From: Hydractinia symbiolongicarpus
Lineage: Eukaryota; Cnidaria; Hydrozoa; Anthoathecata; Hydractiniidae
Length of the DNA stretch: 64,000 bases
Direction: 5' to 3'
Assembly: GCF_029227915.1 (NCBI RefSeq)
Contig: NC_079880.1
Span: 18,120,001-18,184,000 of the forward strand
Made by a program: the position numbers and the translations under genes. Every line of letters starts with the position of its first letter. Positions within the stretch are counted from its first letter, which is position 1. Positions 41,503 through 54,612 of the stretch are shown piece after piece. The notes beneath the pieces are model-generated. The model did no database searches and had not been told where the DNA came from. It worked only from the letters and a program-made list of their open reading frames with translations.

Positions 41503-44500
41503 ATGGCCGGCTATTTTTCCAAGGATCCCTACGGTAAAAGTGATACTGCTAGTAATGAGAACACAGACACAAATGAAGGGTATGTTTCTTTAGAAAAACG
41601 AATTTATCAAAAAGCACTTTCCAACTGATTTTTTAAGTTATAAATGATTTTAAAAAAACTTGAAATTTGCTTAAAAACCTTGCGAATAACTAGCTAGCTA
41701 CCTGGCCTGGTGATTTATATTTTATGTGGTTAGCACTGATTTCGAGGCATCCTGCCTAAAGCTTTTCCAGGTTGTTTAAAGCTTCTGTTTGACCAACTAG
41801 ACAATGACCTTGTGTGGATCGAACAGAGTGGCCCCCAGTGGGAAACAATTCTCTAAAACTATAGCTATAGGTTTTTGTGATTTTCTGGGCTAGCCACTTT
41901 AAGTATTTATGGCACTGCAGCTAGATTACCGGTTATAACTCTCACACCTTGTGCAGGTGTGCGTGCCGGTCTATTATGGTAACATTTACTCACCGATATT
42001 GAATTGCCGTCAAGGAGAAATGAAACCCCAGTCTCCCGCGACTGTTTCAGCACGGACAAAAATGGCCTGCGAGAAAAAAACAATATGCCCGTCAGAAAAA
42101 CAAGATATCTCAAGAACGAAATAAGATTTTTACATTCTGTAAAAAGGATATATAAAGGACACCTGTCCGAAATTGCTTAATTTAGGCCAAAATGTCGAAA
42201 AACGTCCCTAAAAACATAACTTAAAGCAACTTCTTCCACAATATTTGGAAAATTAGGCCAGGATAAGATGCTTTTTATGATCCATTAGGTTAGAGGCGAT
42301 ATTCAGGATAAAAGCAATTTATTTTTTATACTGTCCGAAATCGTCCATAGGTATTTTTTTGGGTAAAATAAGCTAAATGTACGAAAAACAGCTAATTAGG
42401 TCTGTAGCTATCACCGCGGCGTTGCCACTAGGTTGGATAGATGGCATGGTTTTTGCGGAAAAATAATGTTTTTCGAATTTTATTTGTTCTGTTCGATTAA
42501 ACTACTCGAAGTACCTAGCACACATATGAAACATATTTATTTTATTATAAAGAAGAAAGGTGGAACGTTTTAATATTTTTTATTTCAGTAAAATTAAAAT
42601 ATTACAAAAAAGTAACAATAATTTTAAAAATGATAAAAATACAATTTTTTAAAAAAATTGTGGAAGCCATTTTAATTTTGTCTACGGTTTGACCGTAACA
42701 AAACAGCTGTGCCGGGGTTAGGGGCCTTCGAAAAATTTTTCGGGCCCTGTTAGCGGGATATCGCTGCTAAGATTCAGACCCCCTCCCCCCCTCTTTTAGC
42801 GGATTTCCGTCCGTGAAATACACACATTCGGATAAATCTTGGAAGCTTAGAGGCGGTTTTGTAGATAAAAGTTATCAGAATTGATGACAAGAGGAATTAT
42901 GCTCACGAACGACAAATAATTTTCAGGCCACAATCAAATTTTTAAAATTTCTCAATCCTTAGCGGATTTTTTTTCAAACTTCAGACCCCCTCCCCCCCCT
43001 TAGCGGCGATATCCCGCTAACGGGGCCCGAAAATTTTTTTCGAAGGCCCCTTAACTCCAATAGATGAATTCCAGCGTGACGTCATCTCTTTACTTTTTGG
43101 GGGTAATCTTCTTGGCTTTGGCATTTGTGTGGCAGGAAAAAGATACTGTAGAATTTGGTGAAGAAAGGTCTTTTATTGTGGATTTCTTCTAACAGGGACA
43201 TCGTTGGGGTTATGTACTATTATCGGGTGTAGGTTGATTCCTTCTGATTTATTTGAATTCATTAAAAGTCATAAGAATACCTTTGTGTGAAGAAATAAAC
43301 TGATAATTACTTTGCTTCACCTAGCGCCCCTATCTTTTTCCCTGCCACGCAAATGCCAAAGCTGAAAGAGCTTACCGCTGAAAATGTAAACAACGGAATT
43401 CATCTATATATACATGGAATCACAGTCTTGATATTTACTTGCGCGCGCATCTAAGTGATTATGTAATGCCCAATGTGCGTGCAGAAATGGAGGTAAAAAT
43501 GTCAACAAACCAAGCGGACAAGTTACCTCCATTTCCGTGCCTGCAGGAAAAACACAGCACTATGATAGAGTGTATTATGTGAACTTTAGGACTTCCCATC
43601 TCAGCCTTGCTCCCTCCTGGAAATAATAATGGTCTATCCCTCAATATTTGTGAGGCTTGCAATGTAATCTATTAAGTGTTCTATCGATTAAGTCACCAAT
43701 CCTTGTGCTACTGACTTAATTGACCCAATTTTCATCTCATGTGCTAGTAACCCTCACAGCACAGGAGATGTCATTGCTGAGGGGTCATTAGGGTGTCCCA
43801 CAAGGATCTGTCCATGGCCCTTTACTTTTTCTTGTGTACATTAATGACCTGAAATCGGCCATACAACTTTCTTTTTTCCATCTTTATGCTGATGACATCG
43901 GCATAAAGATGGAATATCAGAAAAGAAATAGAATGGCATATCAAGAAATAGAATAGAAATAGAATGGAATTATCAAGATCATTTGCAGTTGTGACTCGAC
44001 CCAAGAACTGAAATTGTCATTAAAGCAGGATTTGAAAGATATCAGTAACTGGTTCAAGTTAAAGAAGCTTACTATAAATTCTAGTAAGACAAGAGTTATA
44101 TTTTTTTGTAATAAGTCCAGATTAAAGTCATTCAGATAGCATTCCTTTGTTATCTAAAAGCAAAGCAAAGTATCTTGGTGTGGTTTTTGATAATTTATTT
44201 GAGCTGTAGAAATCAGATAAAAAGTCTTAAAATCTTGTCATAAACTTAGTAAAATAAGATGCATTGGTTTCAACTTCACATCTGATACCAAAAATTTATT
44301 AGTTAAATGCTCTTGTTATATGCCTTATTTATACTACTGTTCATCTGCATAGTGCAATGCTAACAAGTCTGTATTGAATAAAGCAGATAAGTTGTACAAG
44401 AATATAAGCAAAAAATAAACCACATATTGAATTGGAGAATTTATTAATTTTTAAACTTGGCATTACTATTTTTTAATCCATCCATAAAATATCCCGAAGT

Positions 44501-47500
44501 TATTTAAGTAAAAAAGTGGCACTAGTCACAGTCACAACACTCAAGCTGCTTCAGACATATTTATGTTAAAGATACATCCAAATGGGTCCAGATCTTTTAG
44601 GAGATCCTTTAAATTCTAATCACCTAGGCTGTGGAACAGTCTTCCTTCTGAGTTAAGAACTTTGCAGAGTTTGTTAAAATTCAAGGAGGCTTCTAGTAAA
44701 CATTTCAAGCTAAGGTCTTAATCTTAACCTAATTTTTTTTATATAGTTTTACTAGTTTTTTAATCTTTAATGTTTTTAATTGTTAATAAACAATAAATTA
44801 TTTTCAACCATCTGTTTAAAAATTATTACTCCCACAATATATATAATGATATTTAAAATCTTCAGTGGCCCCCAGTGGAAAGAATTGTAATTGCTGTCTA
44901 AAAGCAAAGCAATATTCTGGGCATGCCACTAAAAATATTATTATTACTATTGTAACAAGCTAAATTTAGAAAACCACTAAACGCAAGGTCCGGCAATAGA
45001 GGTATTTGTGAAACTGGAGCCCATGGGTACGTGATACTAAAATCCATCAGGTTTGAAGTGTAAGTTTTTGAATTTCTGTTAATGTTCCGTGGTATTATAT
45101 ATACAGAACCAAATTAAACACGTCCAACAACATAAAACGCTGACTAAGACTCCCCTTGCAAGATCCTGGATTTAAAGGTTTTCCCTGAGTTTCCCTGAGT
45201 TATTTCTACCTGTTACTAAGTTAGCCTCAAAAATGATTTAGCTCATATATCTATGAAACAGGTCCCAATATAGAAACATTTCTTCAATACTAAATATGTT
45301 GTGGTTTCACAGGGTTAAATCCTCTAGGCCCCTGCTTTTTTTGCTGTAGCTATATCACCTGCATGAATGCAGGGTATTCTACCACTTAATATTTTGCTGA
45401 TAATACGAAGTTATGCTATTCTTAAGCAACTCAATAAAAAATTAACAAATACATAAACAGAGATCTGTTACGGTGTGCAATGTTCGCATGTTAAGAAAGT
45501 TATGGCATGACTTCTGTGTAAGTATTTTCCTTTATGCTGGAGACAACTAGAGAACGTTTAAATTTGTGAACCCCAAACACAAGAACCAATTGCTGAGCTA
45601 GCGACTCCCAATCTTAACTTCCTTGTAACCAAAATAATGTTCGATTCAAAATAACTTCATATTTAAAAATTATTAACTCCTATATATACGGAGGTGTGGC
45701 ACTCGAGGGCTAAAATATGCTGATATCAGCAGCAAAAATCTGAAAATCATAAGGCAGAACCACATTTTTTCAAAATTACCCAGGGTTCCTTGACGTTGTC
45801 CATCATATTGGCTAGCGCTGAAACTTGTGAACAAGACACGGTTGGAACCTAAGGGATTGTGGCTTCGAACTGAAGACATGCAAAGAAACGCCATGAGTGG
45901 TGCAAGGGAAAGAAGAGGAAGTCTTAAGTAATTTTTTTTCATTGGATTTGCAAGAATTTGAGGTACCCCACAATGAGAAGTAAAGAACTGAAACGCCTTT
46001 CCGATGTCTGATGATAGGGATGGTCAGATCTGGATAATATTTATTGTGTGATTTTAAGCTACCTATAGCAAGTACCATGCCAGCACTCCAGGGGCACATT
46101 CGTTATTAAATAATTAAGTGATAAAGTACAAGAGCTAAATATATTTTTATGCAGCTAGCTACACAAAAGATTTTTCAAGGCATTCTGTCATTTTAAATAA
46201 AGATAGCTAACTGCTAGCTATTTGGACTTCCCATAACAGTGACAGTCAAGACTTCAGTATATAGCTAGTTAGGTATGCAAGGCATTGCATGTTGGTTAAA
46301 TATGTTGTCACGACAAACAGAAACCTTTCATTAAGAAATTTCTGCAAATGTTCGGTTTTCTTTTATCGAATGGAAACCTATTTTTCATAAAGAAATTTTT
46401 GTAGATTTTCAGGTTTCTTTTATGAAATAACAAAATTTGGGAAAGTATACCCAGAAGTAATATTCGCTTGAATCGGGAAGACTGAAAGTCTCTGTCCAGG
46501 TTAAGACTTACAGTAAAGGGTAAACTGTGTCACACGGAGGACACTTATTGTAATGTGGAGCGCTTATAGCATTAAAGGTATAATACATTTTTCATAACCA
46601 ACATTCACAGGACTCATGATGAAGCCTATTGCAAAGCAAATACAGTCATTTTGCATAATAAGTTCCTGTAGATATTCAAAAATTAATTTGAGTGGCACCA
46701 GGCTGAGCGAGTAAACGTGTTGCAGATTCAGGTGGACAAAAAATAACTTTCTAACCACTTTGTATTTATACGGCATAAAATTTAGATTATGTATTTGGCA
46801 CTGTGCTTTAGAAGCACATTCCCACTTTCTCTGAGCTGGATAAGGTATTCAGTCCTAAACCTGGGACACATTTTATCTGTTTGAATTATTTTGAATCCTG
46901 AGAATCACTTTTGAATGTTTTCTGTACACATGGCTTGTCGAAATTGGTATGCTGTCAAAAACAGTTTATCAGCGTCTCCAAAAATGGCTAAATTCAGGAA
47001 CTCAGAAACTATGATAGTAGCAAAAAATATTTTTGTGTTCATTTCATCAAACCGGTCTAAAAACTTATAATACTAAGTTTCAAGTCATTATTTCAATTTT
47101 TACTGAAGTAATAGGACTTTTACTTATTATAGTTTTAGCATAGTTTTTTATACCGCTGACACCAAAATGGCTGCAGGGACTAATCGGTTTGAAATTAATT
47201 TATAATATTTTAATAACAACCTTTTTCTCTTTATGTGTTTTTATTTTCCTGCAAAAGTTGTTGCATAGCTTATGTATATGACATTATGATAAGGACGAAA
47301 AAGTTACTGTGCGACATGGATTTTAAACCTTAAAAATTTCCAGCGAGAAATTTGAAAACTAATAAATGACAAAATCGCAAAAGTTTATTTTAAAACTTTT
47401 AATTTTTGTTAATGTGAAAGTGAACCACTTGAACAGGTTTCTGAGGTTTTTTATGAAGAAATCTTATGAATTGGATAATGAATTTTCCTGCAGGTGTTCT

Positions 47501-50403
47501 GAAATATGTGTAATATAATTTTACTGTGATGTAATTTTCCTCTTAAGTTTTGACTTTTAACCCGGCTAAAAATCTCAGCCTTGTCCTTTCCATAATCGAA
47601 TAATAATTTTTGGGTTAACTTCCCCTTTAAAGTGTATTTGTCAAAATGGGTGTTTTTGTGACTCTTAAAGTCCTGAAAAATCTTTTTTGTAAAATTATTT
47701 GTAATTATAACACGTTTGTCACGATTTTATAGCTGTAATACTATTATCTTTCACCAAAATTATTCAGTTTTGAAAATTAAAGTGTTAGAGATTGTAAAAT
47801 TAAATTATAATTAACCAGCTGAACAATCCAGGACCAATATCCAAGTAATTTACACATTATTAGGAAGACGTGTTGATTTTAATACTGAATAATAGCTTGT
47901 GACTTTCCCCAAAAAACTTTTCATGTTTTACTGTATCCAAACAAAAATTACACACCATGAGAGTTTTTTAACACACAATGCCACTCATAATTTTTTCTTT
48001 TAGTTCCTGCATGATTTTCCCAAAAAGAATAGCCTGTGTAATTAAAGTTTGTTTTTATTTATTTAGCAAACTCTTCGTTGGAGGACTAGCATGGGATTCA
48101 ACAGAAGGTATACATATTTCACAGTAAACTTGCACAACTTGCTAATTTCCATGCTAATTTTCATTAACAGAAAGTGTGTTTATTACTTTTTGATGCAAGT
48201 CTATTTTACATAAGTTGAGGAGGATAAGTTGAGGAGGATACTTTCTGGGGCAAAGCCCAGAGGTAGACTAGAAGAATTTAAGTTTAGATCTAACACAGTC
48301 TAGATCAGATTGAAAGAGAGTCATTAATATACCCCGCCCTACCCATGCTAGCATAGAAAACAGACGTTAAACTGACGATGATGATGATGTTCCTTATTGT
48401 CCATCAAATAATTTTTTCATTTCATTTCGTATTTTTTAACTGTGTTTAAAAAGATGCAGAGTGCCAGACCTTTATAGCAAAAAAATCTAAAAAAACAGGA
48501 AAAAGTAAAGGGAAAACCTTACAAGTTAAAAAGTGGCAGACAGACATCCTAAGATGAAAAAAATGGTGCATTTTAGTGAAGAATATTTTCCCTCTTAGAA
48601 TCAATAAAACAATACTTCGAAACCTTTGGTCCAGTTGAGTCAGTAAATCTCAAAAGAAACAAAGAAGATGCTTCAAAACACAGGTACAATCAATTCTTTT
48701 GTTATAAATAAATCCATTTGTTGCTGACCATGAAGTGTGCAGTTGAAAAAAAATGTAGTGTCTCAAACCAGCTTTTTATACACGTTTACCAAGAGTAAAT
48801 TTGTAGTTATACCCTTGTGTATGGCTACAAAAGCACTCTTTGATTTGGCTTGCATTTTAGGGGTTTTGCATTCGTTAAATTTACTAATGGTGCAGATGCT
48901 GAACGAGTACTATCACAAAAAGAACCCCATATTATTGATGGGTCCAGGGTATGGCTTACTTTGTATCTTTTTATAAATCCATTTTTCTAAGTGTTATGGG
49001 AGAGATTTCCCCACCAAATAGAGTTTCCTGCTCAGGCTTTTCTATACTGTTACTATTCTTAGCTGTTGCTGGTGGTGCAACCCATTAAACCTGTGCTATA
49101 AAAAATTTATGCTAAACCCATTAACGATGATTATTTATGCACTGTATAAATTCTATTATAGGTTGATCCAAAATCCGCATGTCCTCTTGGAATTGTAAGT
49201 GAATTACATTGCCACCACCTTGGTGTGTTTCTTTTACACGCTGGTGTTGGTAATGTGATTAGGAAATTTTTTTTAGAAACCAGAGCAAAGAACCAAAAAA
49301 ATATTCGTAGGCGGTCTACAAGCTGAAACCACTGAAGAAAAACTCATGGAATATTTTGGACAATTTGGAGAAGTAGATTTTTTTGGGTGTTTTTAACGAC
49401 ATTGATCGATATATCTATGCTTCGTGATTCGTTTATGATTACTCGGTTGTTTTTTTTGTCTTTAGATAAAGAACAATATTGAATTTGCTGTAGACCATAA
49501 TACAAAGAAACGTAGAGGTTTGTTAAAACATATGTCAGTTTTGTGCGGACGTAAATTAGAATTTAAAGACAGTGCTGAGATAGAGCAATACTGATATATA
49601 TTTTGTACGATTTAGGCTTTTGTTTTATTGAATTTGCAAGTGAAGGAATAGTTGATCGTATAGTAAAGGAAAAATTTCACGAAGTCGCTGGTAAAAGGGT
49701 AAGTATTGTTTTACTTTATCAGTATTTATTTGTTTTTGTTCGTTTTTTTAGTGACGATATGAACGATGTAACTATTGTTAATTTTGTTTGCTTACTTTTT
49801 CATCCAGCTTGAAACTAAGCGTGCCTTAACTAAACAACAACAACAAGAAGCTTCTGCTGTTACTGGATTTGATGGTATGTAAGTCCATGGAAATTTCCTT
49901 TGTAATATTGATGTGCAACTACTTTACATGACATTAGCTAATCTGTTGTTAAAAAAATGTAATTTCAGGTTTACGGCGTGGTCGACTTCCAAATTCAGTG
50001 GTGTACGGAGGTATGCCAATAGCTGCTGGTGCTACTCCTTACGCTCAACCTGTCATATACATACATCCTGATTCACTCTCGACAACCTATCCACTCTCTG
50101 CTGTTGGTATGACAGGACTAACAGCTTACCCTGGCATCACTCCATCTTATACATCTGCACTTGAAACTTTGTATACTCCTTACAGTAGTCGAGATTCGAG
50201 ACACGGTAAGATGAAAAAAATAATACTATGTGTGTGTGTGTCATTTTAAGCATGTTTTAGTGTTTTACTCAAAAATTGTTTTCGTAAAAAACGGCCAGTC
50301 TGATTTTTATGGTTTTATTCATTATTTTTCAGCTATTTATCCTGGATATTGGCGATTTCACCCACCCAATCCTAAATTACCTCCGCCCACCAAGTCGTCC
50401 TAA
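41503..50403 (+). CDS. hnRNP A/B-D-like RNA-binding protein, two RRMs, 11 exons, 309 aa
   Basis: Spliced host gene. Exons: 41503-41579, 48067-48107, 48599-48683, 48861-48948, 49162-49194, 49277-49372, 49466-49517, 49616-49698, 49808-49874, 49969-50205, 50333-50403. Every junction is GT/AG and phases join without a stop. RRM1 (about residues 27-97) has KLFVGG and [11 protein letters not shown]2 (about 112-185) has KIFVGG and RGFCFIEF, the RNP2/RNP1 pairs that bind single-stranded RNA. A KQQQQEA stretch follows, then a Tyr/Pro/Gly/Ala-rich low-complexity tail. The domain order and the KRRGFCFIEF wording are closest to hnRNP D/AB, with DAZAP1 or Musashi as alternatives. It would act in nuclear splicing or mRNA control. 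Intron 1 is 6.5 kb and full of repeats; a possible AATAAA is at 50498. Exon 11 has an alternative at 51520. Confidence 0.85.
41970..42042 (-). mobile_element. Degraded second copy of the tRNA-SINE
   Basis: Shares the TATGGTAACATT-CACTC, TTGAATCGCCGTCAAG and GTCTCCCGC words with the SINE at 1374-1722, same strand, but the B box has decayed. Located in intron 1 of the RNA-binding gene. Shows that the SINE family is dispersed in the host and is not Polinton-specific. Confidence 0.65.
42717..43054. mobile_element. Foldback/MITE with about 55-bp terminal inverted repeats
   Basis: Left arm 42717-42771 and right arm 43000-43054 are complementary with few mismatches; both contain GGGGCCTTCGAAAAA and TTAGCGGGATATCGC. 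The 230-bp middle has two CAGACCCCCTCCCCCC blocks (about 42775 and 42982). It lies in intron 1. Ends are GTTAGGGG...CCCCTTAAC; the duplicated target is unclear. Confidence 0.8.
43790..44725 (+). pseudogene. Decayed reverse transcriptase of another non-LTR element (intron 1)
   Basis: From 43792 the frame reads [20 protein letters not shown] (RT motif B region) then LYADD (motif C), followed by [22 protein letters not shown]-terminal [10 protein letters not shown] with [10 protein letters not shown] ends near 44720. Many stops and shifts interrupt it. A duplicated inverted word around the YADD codons (CATCTTTATGC...GCATAAAGATG, 43879-43912) shows rearrangement. It belongs to a different branch from elements 1-3. 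On the gene's sense strand but within intron 1, so presumably spliced out. Confidence 0.75.
44730..48066. other. Rest of intron 1, no feature recognised
   Basis: AT-rich sequence with short open frames only. It repeats GTGGCCCCCAGTGG (about 44868) also seen at 41829, possibly a short dispersed repeat. Ends with the acceptor TTTAG at 48062-48066. Confidence 0.5.
48216..48395 (+). repeat. SINE-like tail with GATGAT repeat (intron 2)
   Basis: Begins with a doubled 14-bp word (AAGTTGAGGAGGAT, twice). Ends with CCATGCTAGCATAGAAAACA, GACGTTAAACTGAC and a run of GATGAT, an arrangement seen at the 3' ends of dispersed short retroposons in invertebrates. The body is short and degraded. Confidence 0.5.
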
Positions 50404-51519
50404 TATTTCCCCTTTTTATAACTATACCCAATAAGTAAAGCACATAAATAGCGTAAAAAATAAGTAAGAAAAATAATGATAATCTTTTTTTAGGTGTAAT
50501 AAATAGTTGACTATTGTAGCATATATATGTAACAGTAGATATGCTGATTAATAACCGATACGTAACACATAACATTTTTATTTTCAGATATTGTAAAATT
50601 TGTCTGTAAATACGTGTGAAGTGCACGAAGAACCCTGTACATAGTATTTTGTTATTATTTATGCACACAGTCAAATATGTTGATATATGTAAATGCTTTT
50701 TTTACTGTTTTGTTGTTGTTCTTTGTTTTTATTCGTTTAAATACTTTTGTGTTCTTTCCTACTTTTTGTAAATGATTTTGTTTTGTTTCTTGTTTCATGT
50801 TTGTTTGTTTTTTGTCCTTGTTTTTTTTATTGACCATTTTTATATGTTTAAGTGTAATATAGCATATACATATTCTTTTACTAGAGAATTTTAGTTGGAG
50901 AGAAAAAAGATTTTATACAACCAAGTTATTACATGTTAATAGTATCCAACAATTTGATATATATACTTCTGAACATATATGCAATTGAAAAATGTAGTGA
51001 TGCAATGTGAAATTATTTAAGAGCAAATTTTATATAAAATATTTGTATATATTTTCTACATAATATTGTACGAGAAGTAAATTATGATTACTGTACCAAA
51101 TAACTCTCCCCATTAAATACAAAATTAACTAACGAAAAGAAAAACTAACCCCTCCCGTTTTCTCATCACGCAAAATTAATGTGGACAAACGACATGAGGA
51201 TGCAAGTGTTCTTGCGCGTTGGTCTGTTCTTGTGGTAAGTATGCAATGAAGCTTCTTGAAAGCTTATAAAAACTGTCAGTGCAGGAAACTGTGTGAATAG
51301 GGGAGTCAAATATATCGTCCTCTTAAGATTTTTGTAAGCATGTGGCAAGTCTTAGCATCTCCACTTTAAAATAGAATATTGCGTTAAAAAAACACACAAA
51401 AGCAGTTTTCACTGTAGCAAGAGTTTACTTGCAAGTTTCAAGCTGAATTTGCAAGAAAGCACTGTTTCTAGTATGCTCTTTTAATGTAGATTTTATTATA
51501 ACATTTGATTTCATTTTAG
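50404..51519. other. 3' UTR or intron between alternative last exons
   Basis: Follows the stop at 50403. AATAAA at 50498-50503 could end the short transcript. The remainder is AT-rich without coding features, and the T-rich acceptor ATTTCATTTTAG ends it. Confidence 0.5.
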
Positions 51520-51584
51520 GTGCCGCGCCCTCGCCACGTGGAGCACCCGTAAGACACGACCCATACAGGTCTGCTAAGTATTGA
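51520..51584 (+). CDS. Alternative terminal exon of the RNA-binding gene
   Basis: After acceptor AG (51518-51519), the sequence is in phase with the donor after exon 10 (50205) and encodes 21 residues, GAAPSPRGAPVRHDPYRSAK plus Tyr, then a stop at 51582-51584. The basic, Arg/Tyr-containing ending is typical of hnRNP tails. Using it in place of exon 11 gives a 307-residue isoform. There is a second GT within the exon (CAG-GTCTGC at 51569), so it might also be internal. No expression evidence is available here. Confidence 0.55.
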
Positions 51585-53879
51585 TTTTACCACGTTGAGA
51601 ACTGGATGTAAATATTTTTTTCTGTCGTGGCGTTGTAAAGTAGGAAGGTTAAATAAGACGTTGACGCATTTATACAAAATATGCATGTGAAGAAAACCAA
51701 CTTAAGCCTTGATGGTTTCGCTATCATTATCGCGTCCCGCTATGTTTAAGATAAGGTCTCATAGTGTGGGATTTGTACAGAGTCTGGAAAAACCTAATAT
51801 ACTAATCTCATTTTCACAAATAACTGGACCCGCAATGAAACATCAGGGTTTGTGCGTTGTGATAGGTGAAGCCAATAAGATGCTTATTATTAGGATAGCG
51901 ACGCCTAAAGTCTTCGAAATAATCTAAAATTTCGACCCAAATATTGATTCCTCCTTAAATCTAAATTTTTATCCAATGTAACTTTTTTCTTCTTTGAAAG
52001 TCATACTCCCCTAAAACATGAGATGGTTTTTACTGTTGTCTAAAATGTCATCCCTAATTCTCACTCTTACAATTGTACAAGTTGAAGCTGTAGCCACCAT
52101 TCTGATTGTAAACAATCGTGCTACGTTTTCAAGGTTGGATCTTTATTAAATCACGCCAGAATCTCTCTGAATTTAATTGAACACTTTTGTATCAGTAAAA
52201 ATTTCGCACTGTTTATAAAAAAGGTTTTGTTGTGGTATATAAGTTGCACTTTTTTTCTGGCACTTTTCGCATGGAATTCATTTTTAGAATTCATCAGACC
52301 TTAGTTGGTTAAAACCAATTTATTTTAGCTTTGGTCTGTTTTATGACATGTAATATTGTCTACTTGGAAAGATGTTCTAAACATTAAAAGTCTTGTGGTA
52401 TTGTCGTCATCGTAATGCGCATAATATTTAGCGCCCTATTTTTTTACGCCGATAATTTCCGCGCACTCGTGAGTAGTAATTGTTGCAAAGATTTCGTTGT
52501 AAGAAAAAGTGTATTAGAACATTAGAGGCGTCAAAAAAAGGTTCACTAGACGAAAATTAGTAAAAACAGCGTGGCGCTAAAAATATATTAAGTAAATTTC
52601 GAAAAAAAAAAGATCCAATGCGCGTTAATTAGAGGACGTTAGATTACGAGATGAATTTGTGTGTAATTTGTTCAGATTTTTGTTTTACATCCAGCCTAAG
52701 AATTATGCTTTTTAATAAAACATTACAAAACGACTAGTTAAAATTCCTCATTCCGTAGGACCCGCGCATCAGCAGCATGTAGTTGACATTTTTTGAATCA
52801 ATTTAAGTACGATATAATGCTGAGTCAGCCTAATCGGTACTCTAGTGAACTATAAAGAGCATAAAAGAAGTCAGTCTTAGAAATTTGTTTAATTCAGTAA
52901 ATAAAAATTTATCTGTTAGCACGAAAATAACCACAAAGTTCCACGATACGACTGTTGTCCTCTGTTTGCTGAAAAACAACAAAACATTTTTAGTACGAGC
53001 CGGGACAGGACTCGGGTCATCACAATGCTTTTTTCGCCAATCTAGAAGTGCTAATTCGAATTTCAACTTCCCTCAGGCATAGTTTGCTCTCGCAAAGACA
53101 GTAAATTTTAAGCCTCCTTCGCCTTCAAAAATTACTTCCGACGGCATACTGATAAAATTAATTAAGAACATTTCCAAGTTTACGATCAGTAGGCCATATT
53201 AGAACAAAAAAACTAGACGAAATTACCATGCCGCGTGTCGCGTTAAAACTTAAAGCCAATTAAATTCAACTTCTTAGCTAAAATTTTATTTCATAAGGTT
53301 TTTTGTCGATATAATGCTGAATTGTCACAATTGGCGCAGTAGCATCAGCTGTTGCAAACTTGCGCGGACCACGTGGCGACATCATCCTCAGTCCAAAGCG
53401 CTTGCTAAATCCTATGTTTTGTTAAAAAGAATTAGCATGCTTTCAATCTACTTCTGAAAATGTTTTTGTCGTGACTACTCAGTAAGTTTGAGATGTACAT
53501 GTAGCTTAAACATTAAAAAGTTTTAAAAATTTAAATAAGTGCTTTGGTGTCGTCACCAAATAAAATTTTCTTTCTCGAATCTTCCGCTGTACTATTAGAT
53601 TGGTTTTTCCAAGTCGCAATATGAATATATTCTCAGTGAATGTGGTTCGTATTGTTGAATAGGAAACACAATATTCGCCGTGAGCTGTGTGTCCTAGTTT
53701 CGTTTTGAATAAGACAGAAGCTTGAGGTTTGGTAGTTTCTAGAATCAAATTATTCGGGGGAAACCAAGGAAAATTATAACAAATATCAACATTTTTAATT
53801 TACTGTGAACACGTTGAATATCTTATAAAGAAAATAGAAAATTACAAAAGTGAATGTTTTCATTTATTTCTACCTGTAG
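51585..53879. other. Host intergenic DNA, nothing recognised
   Basis: AT-rich, short open frames without family features, no strong inverted repeats seen. Confidence 0.5.
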
Positions 53880-54490
53880 GAATCGCAGCGGACGCAGAAG
53901 ATATTGATGTTGAAGTTCCTTTCGGATGGAATAGACAATATGTGGAAAAATGCCCTACGCGTCTACAGTTTAGCAAGTCACGTTGTCCATAAAATATCGT
54001 TTACCAGAGCTTTTAGCAGGTTTGTCTTTTTCATTATCGTTGGCCTTTTTTCATTTTTCTCTTATTTCGTGAGCATATTTTTTCACAGTTTTTTTCAGTC
54101 CTTTTTCTTCATCAGAATCAGACCAAATATTGTCATTCTCGAATTCTCGAACTGTCAACCAATCCTCCTTGTCCGCAATAGTTAGTTTCTTACCTTCTGT
54201 AAGCACTCTTTTGCCGTGTTTAATTCGTTTTCTTTAAGGGCTTCCAAGAAATCGTTGATGGTATCCACGATTTTCACTATTGCTTCTGGTTGCCTTTTTG
54301 TTGCAATGGTCCATCTTTCTTTCCATTCTGGCTTTTAGCTTGTCAGCATGTCTAGACGATTGTCCTGCAACTGCAACAGCAGCTTTGGTCGCAGCGTCTT
54401 CAGCGGATTGGGCAATTGTTGATTGGAGTCTCTCGACGGTTTTGGCAATCACGTTTCCAAGTTCATGATTTGAGATGGTTTCTTGGGTGT
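53880..54490 (-). pseudogene. Gag-like retroelement fragment with a degenerate zinc knuckle
   Basis: Minus strand: TISNHELGNVIAKTVERLQS and a charged/Ala-rich helical part (54452-54234), a KKLTIADKEDWLTVREFEND region with SDSDEEK in a second frame, and near 53970 N-C-R-R-V-G-H-F-S-T-Y-C. The last matches CCHC zinc-knuckle spacing except that the first Cys is replaced by Leu. This is a capsid-type retroelement protein, perhaps of the tyrosine-recombinase (DIRS/Ngaro) type, but no polymerase is next to it to decide. On + the region mimics an exon after TACCTGTAG. Confidence 0.45.
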
Positions 54491-54602
54491 TTGTTCTATG
54501 GTGGTACGAAGATAATAAACTGCTAACACCGAGTTAACTTTTTAGCAAAATAAAAGATCGAGGAATATAGCATGTGAAGCATGGCTTATATATGAGAGTT
54601 AT

Positions 54603-54612
54603 TGCGCATGCG
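54603..54612. promoter_or_regulatory. NRF1-like TGCGCATGCG near a TATA-like sequence
   Basis: The 10-mer found at Polinton ends occurs here about 110 bp upstream of the gag-like fragment (minus strand), next to GGCTTATATATGAG (54582-54595). It may belong to that element's promoter. Weak evidence. Confidence 0.3.

Noticed and set aside
43822-44004. A minus-strand small gene in intron 1
   Set aside because: Overlaps a decayed reverse transcriptase on the plus strand with clear GVPQGS and YADD motifs.
45673-46099. Minus-strand genes in intron 1
   Set aside because: Two overlapping frames of about 90 codons with no family features or conservation evidence; treated as chance frames.
53881-54020. 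A further exon of the RNA-binding gene after TACCTGTAG, reading VEVPFGWNRQY
   Set aside because: It is 3.5 kb downstream of two good terminal exons, stops quickly, and is the antisense of a gag-like zinc-knuckle region.
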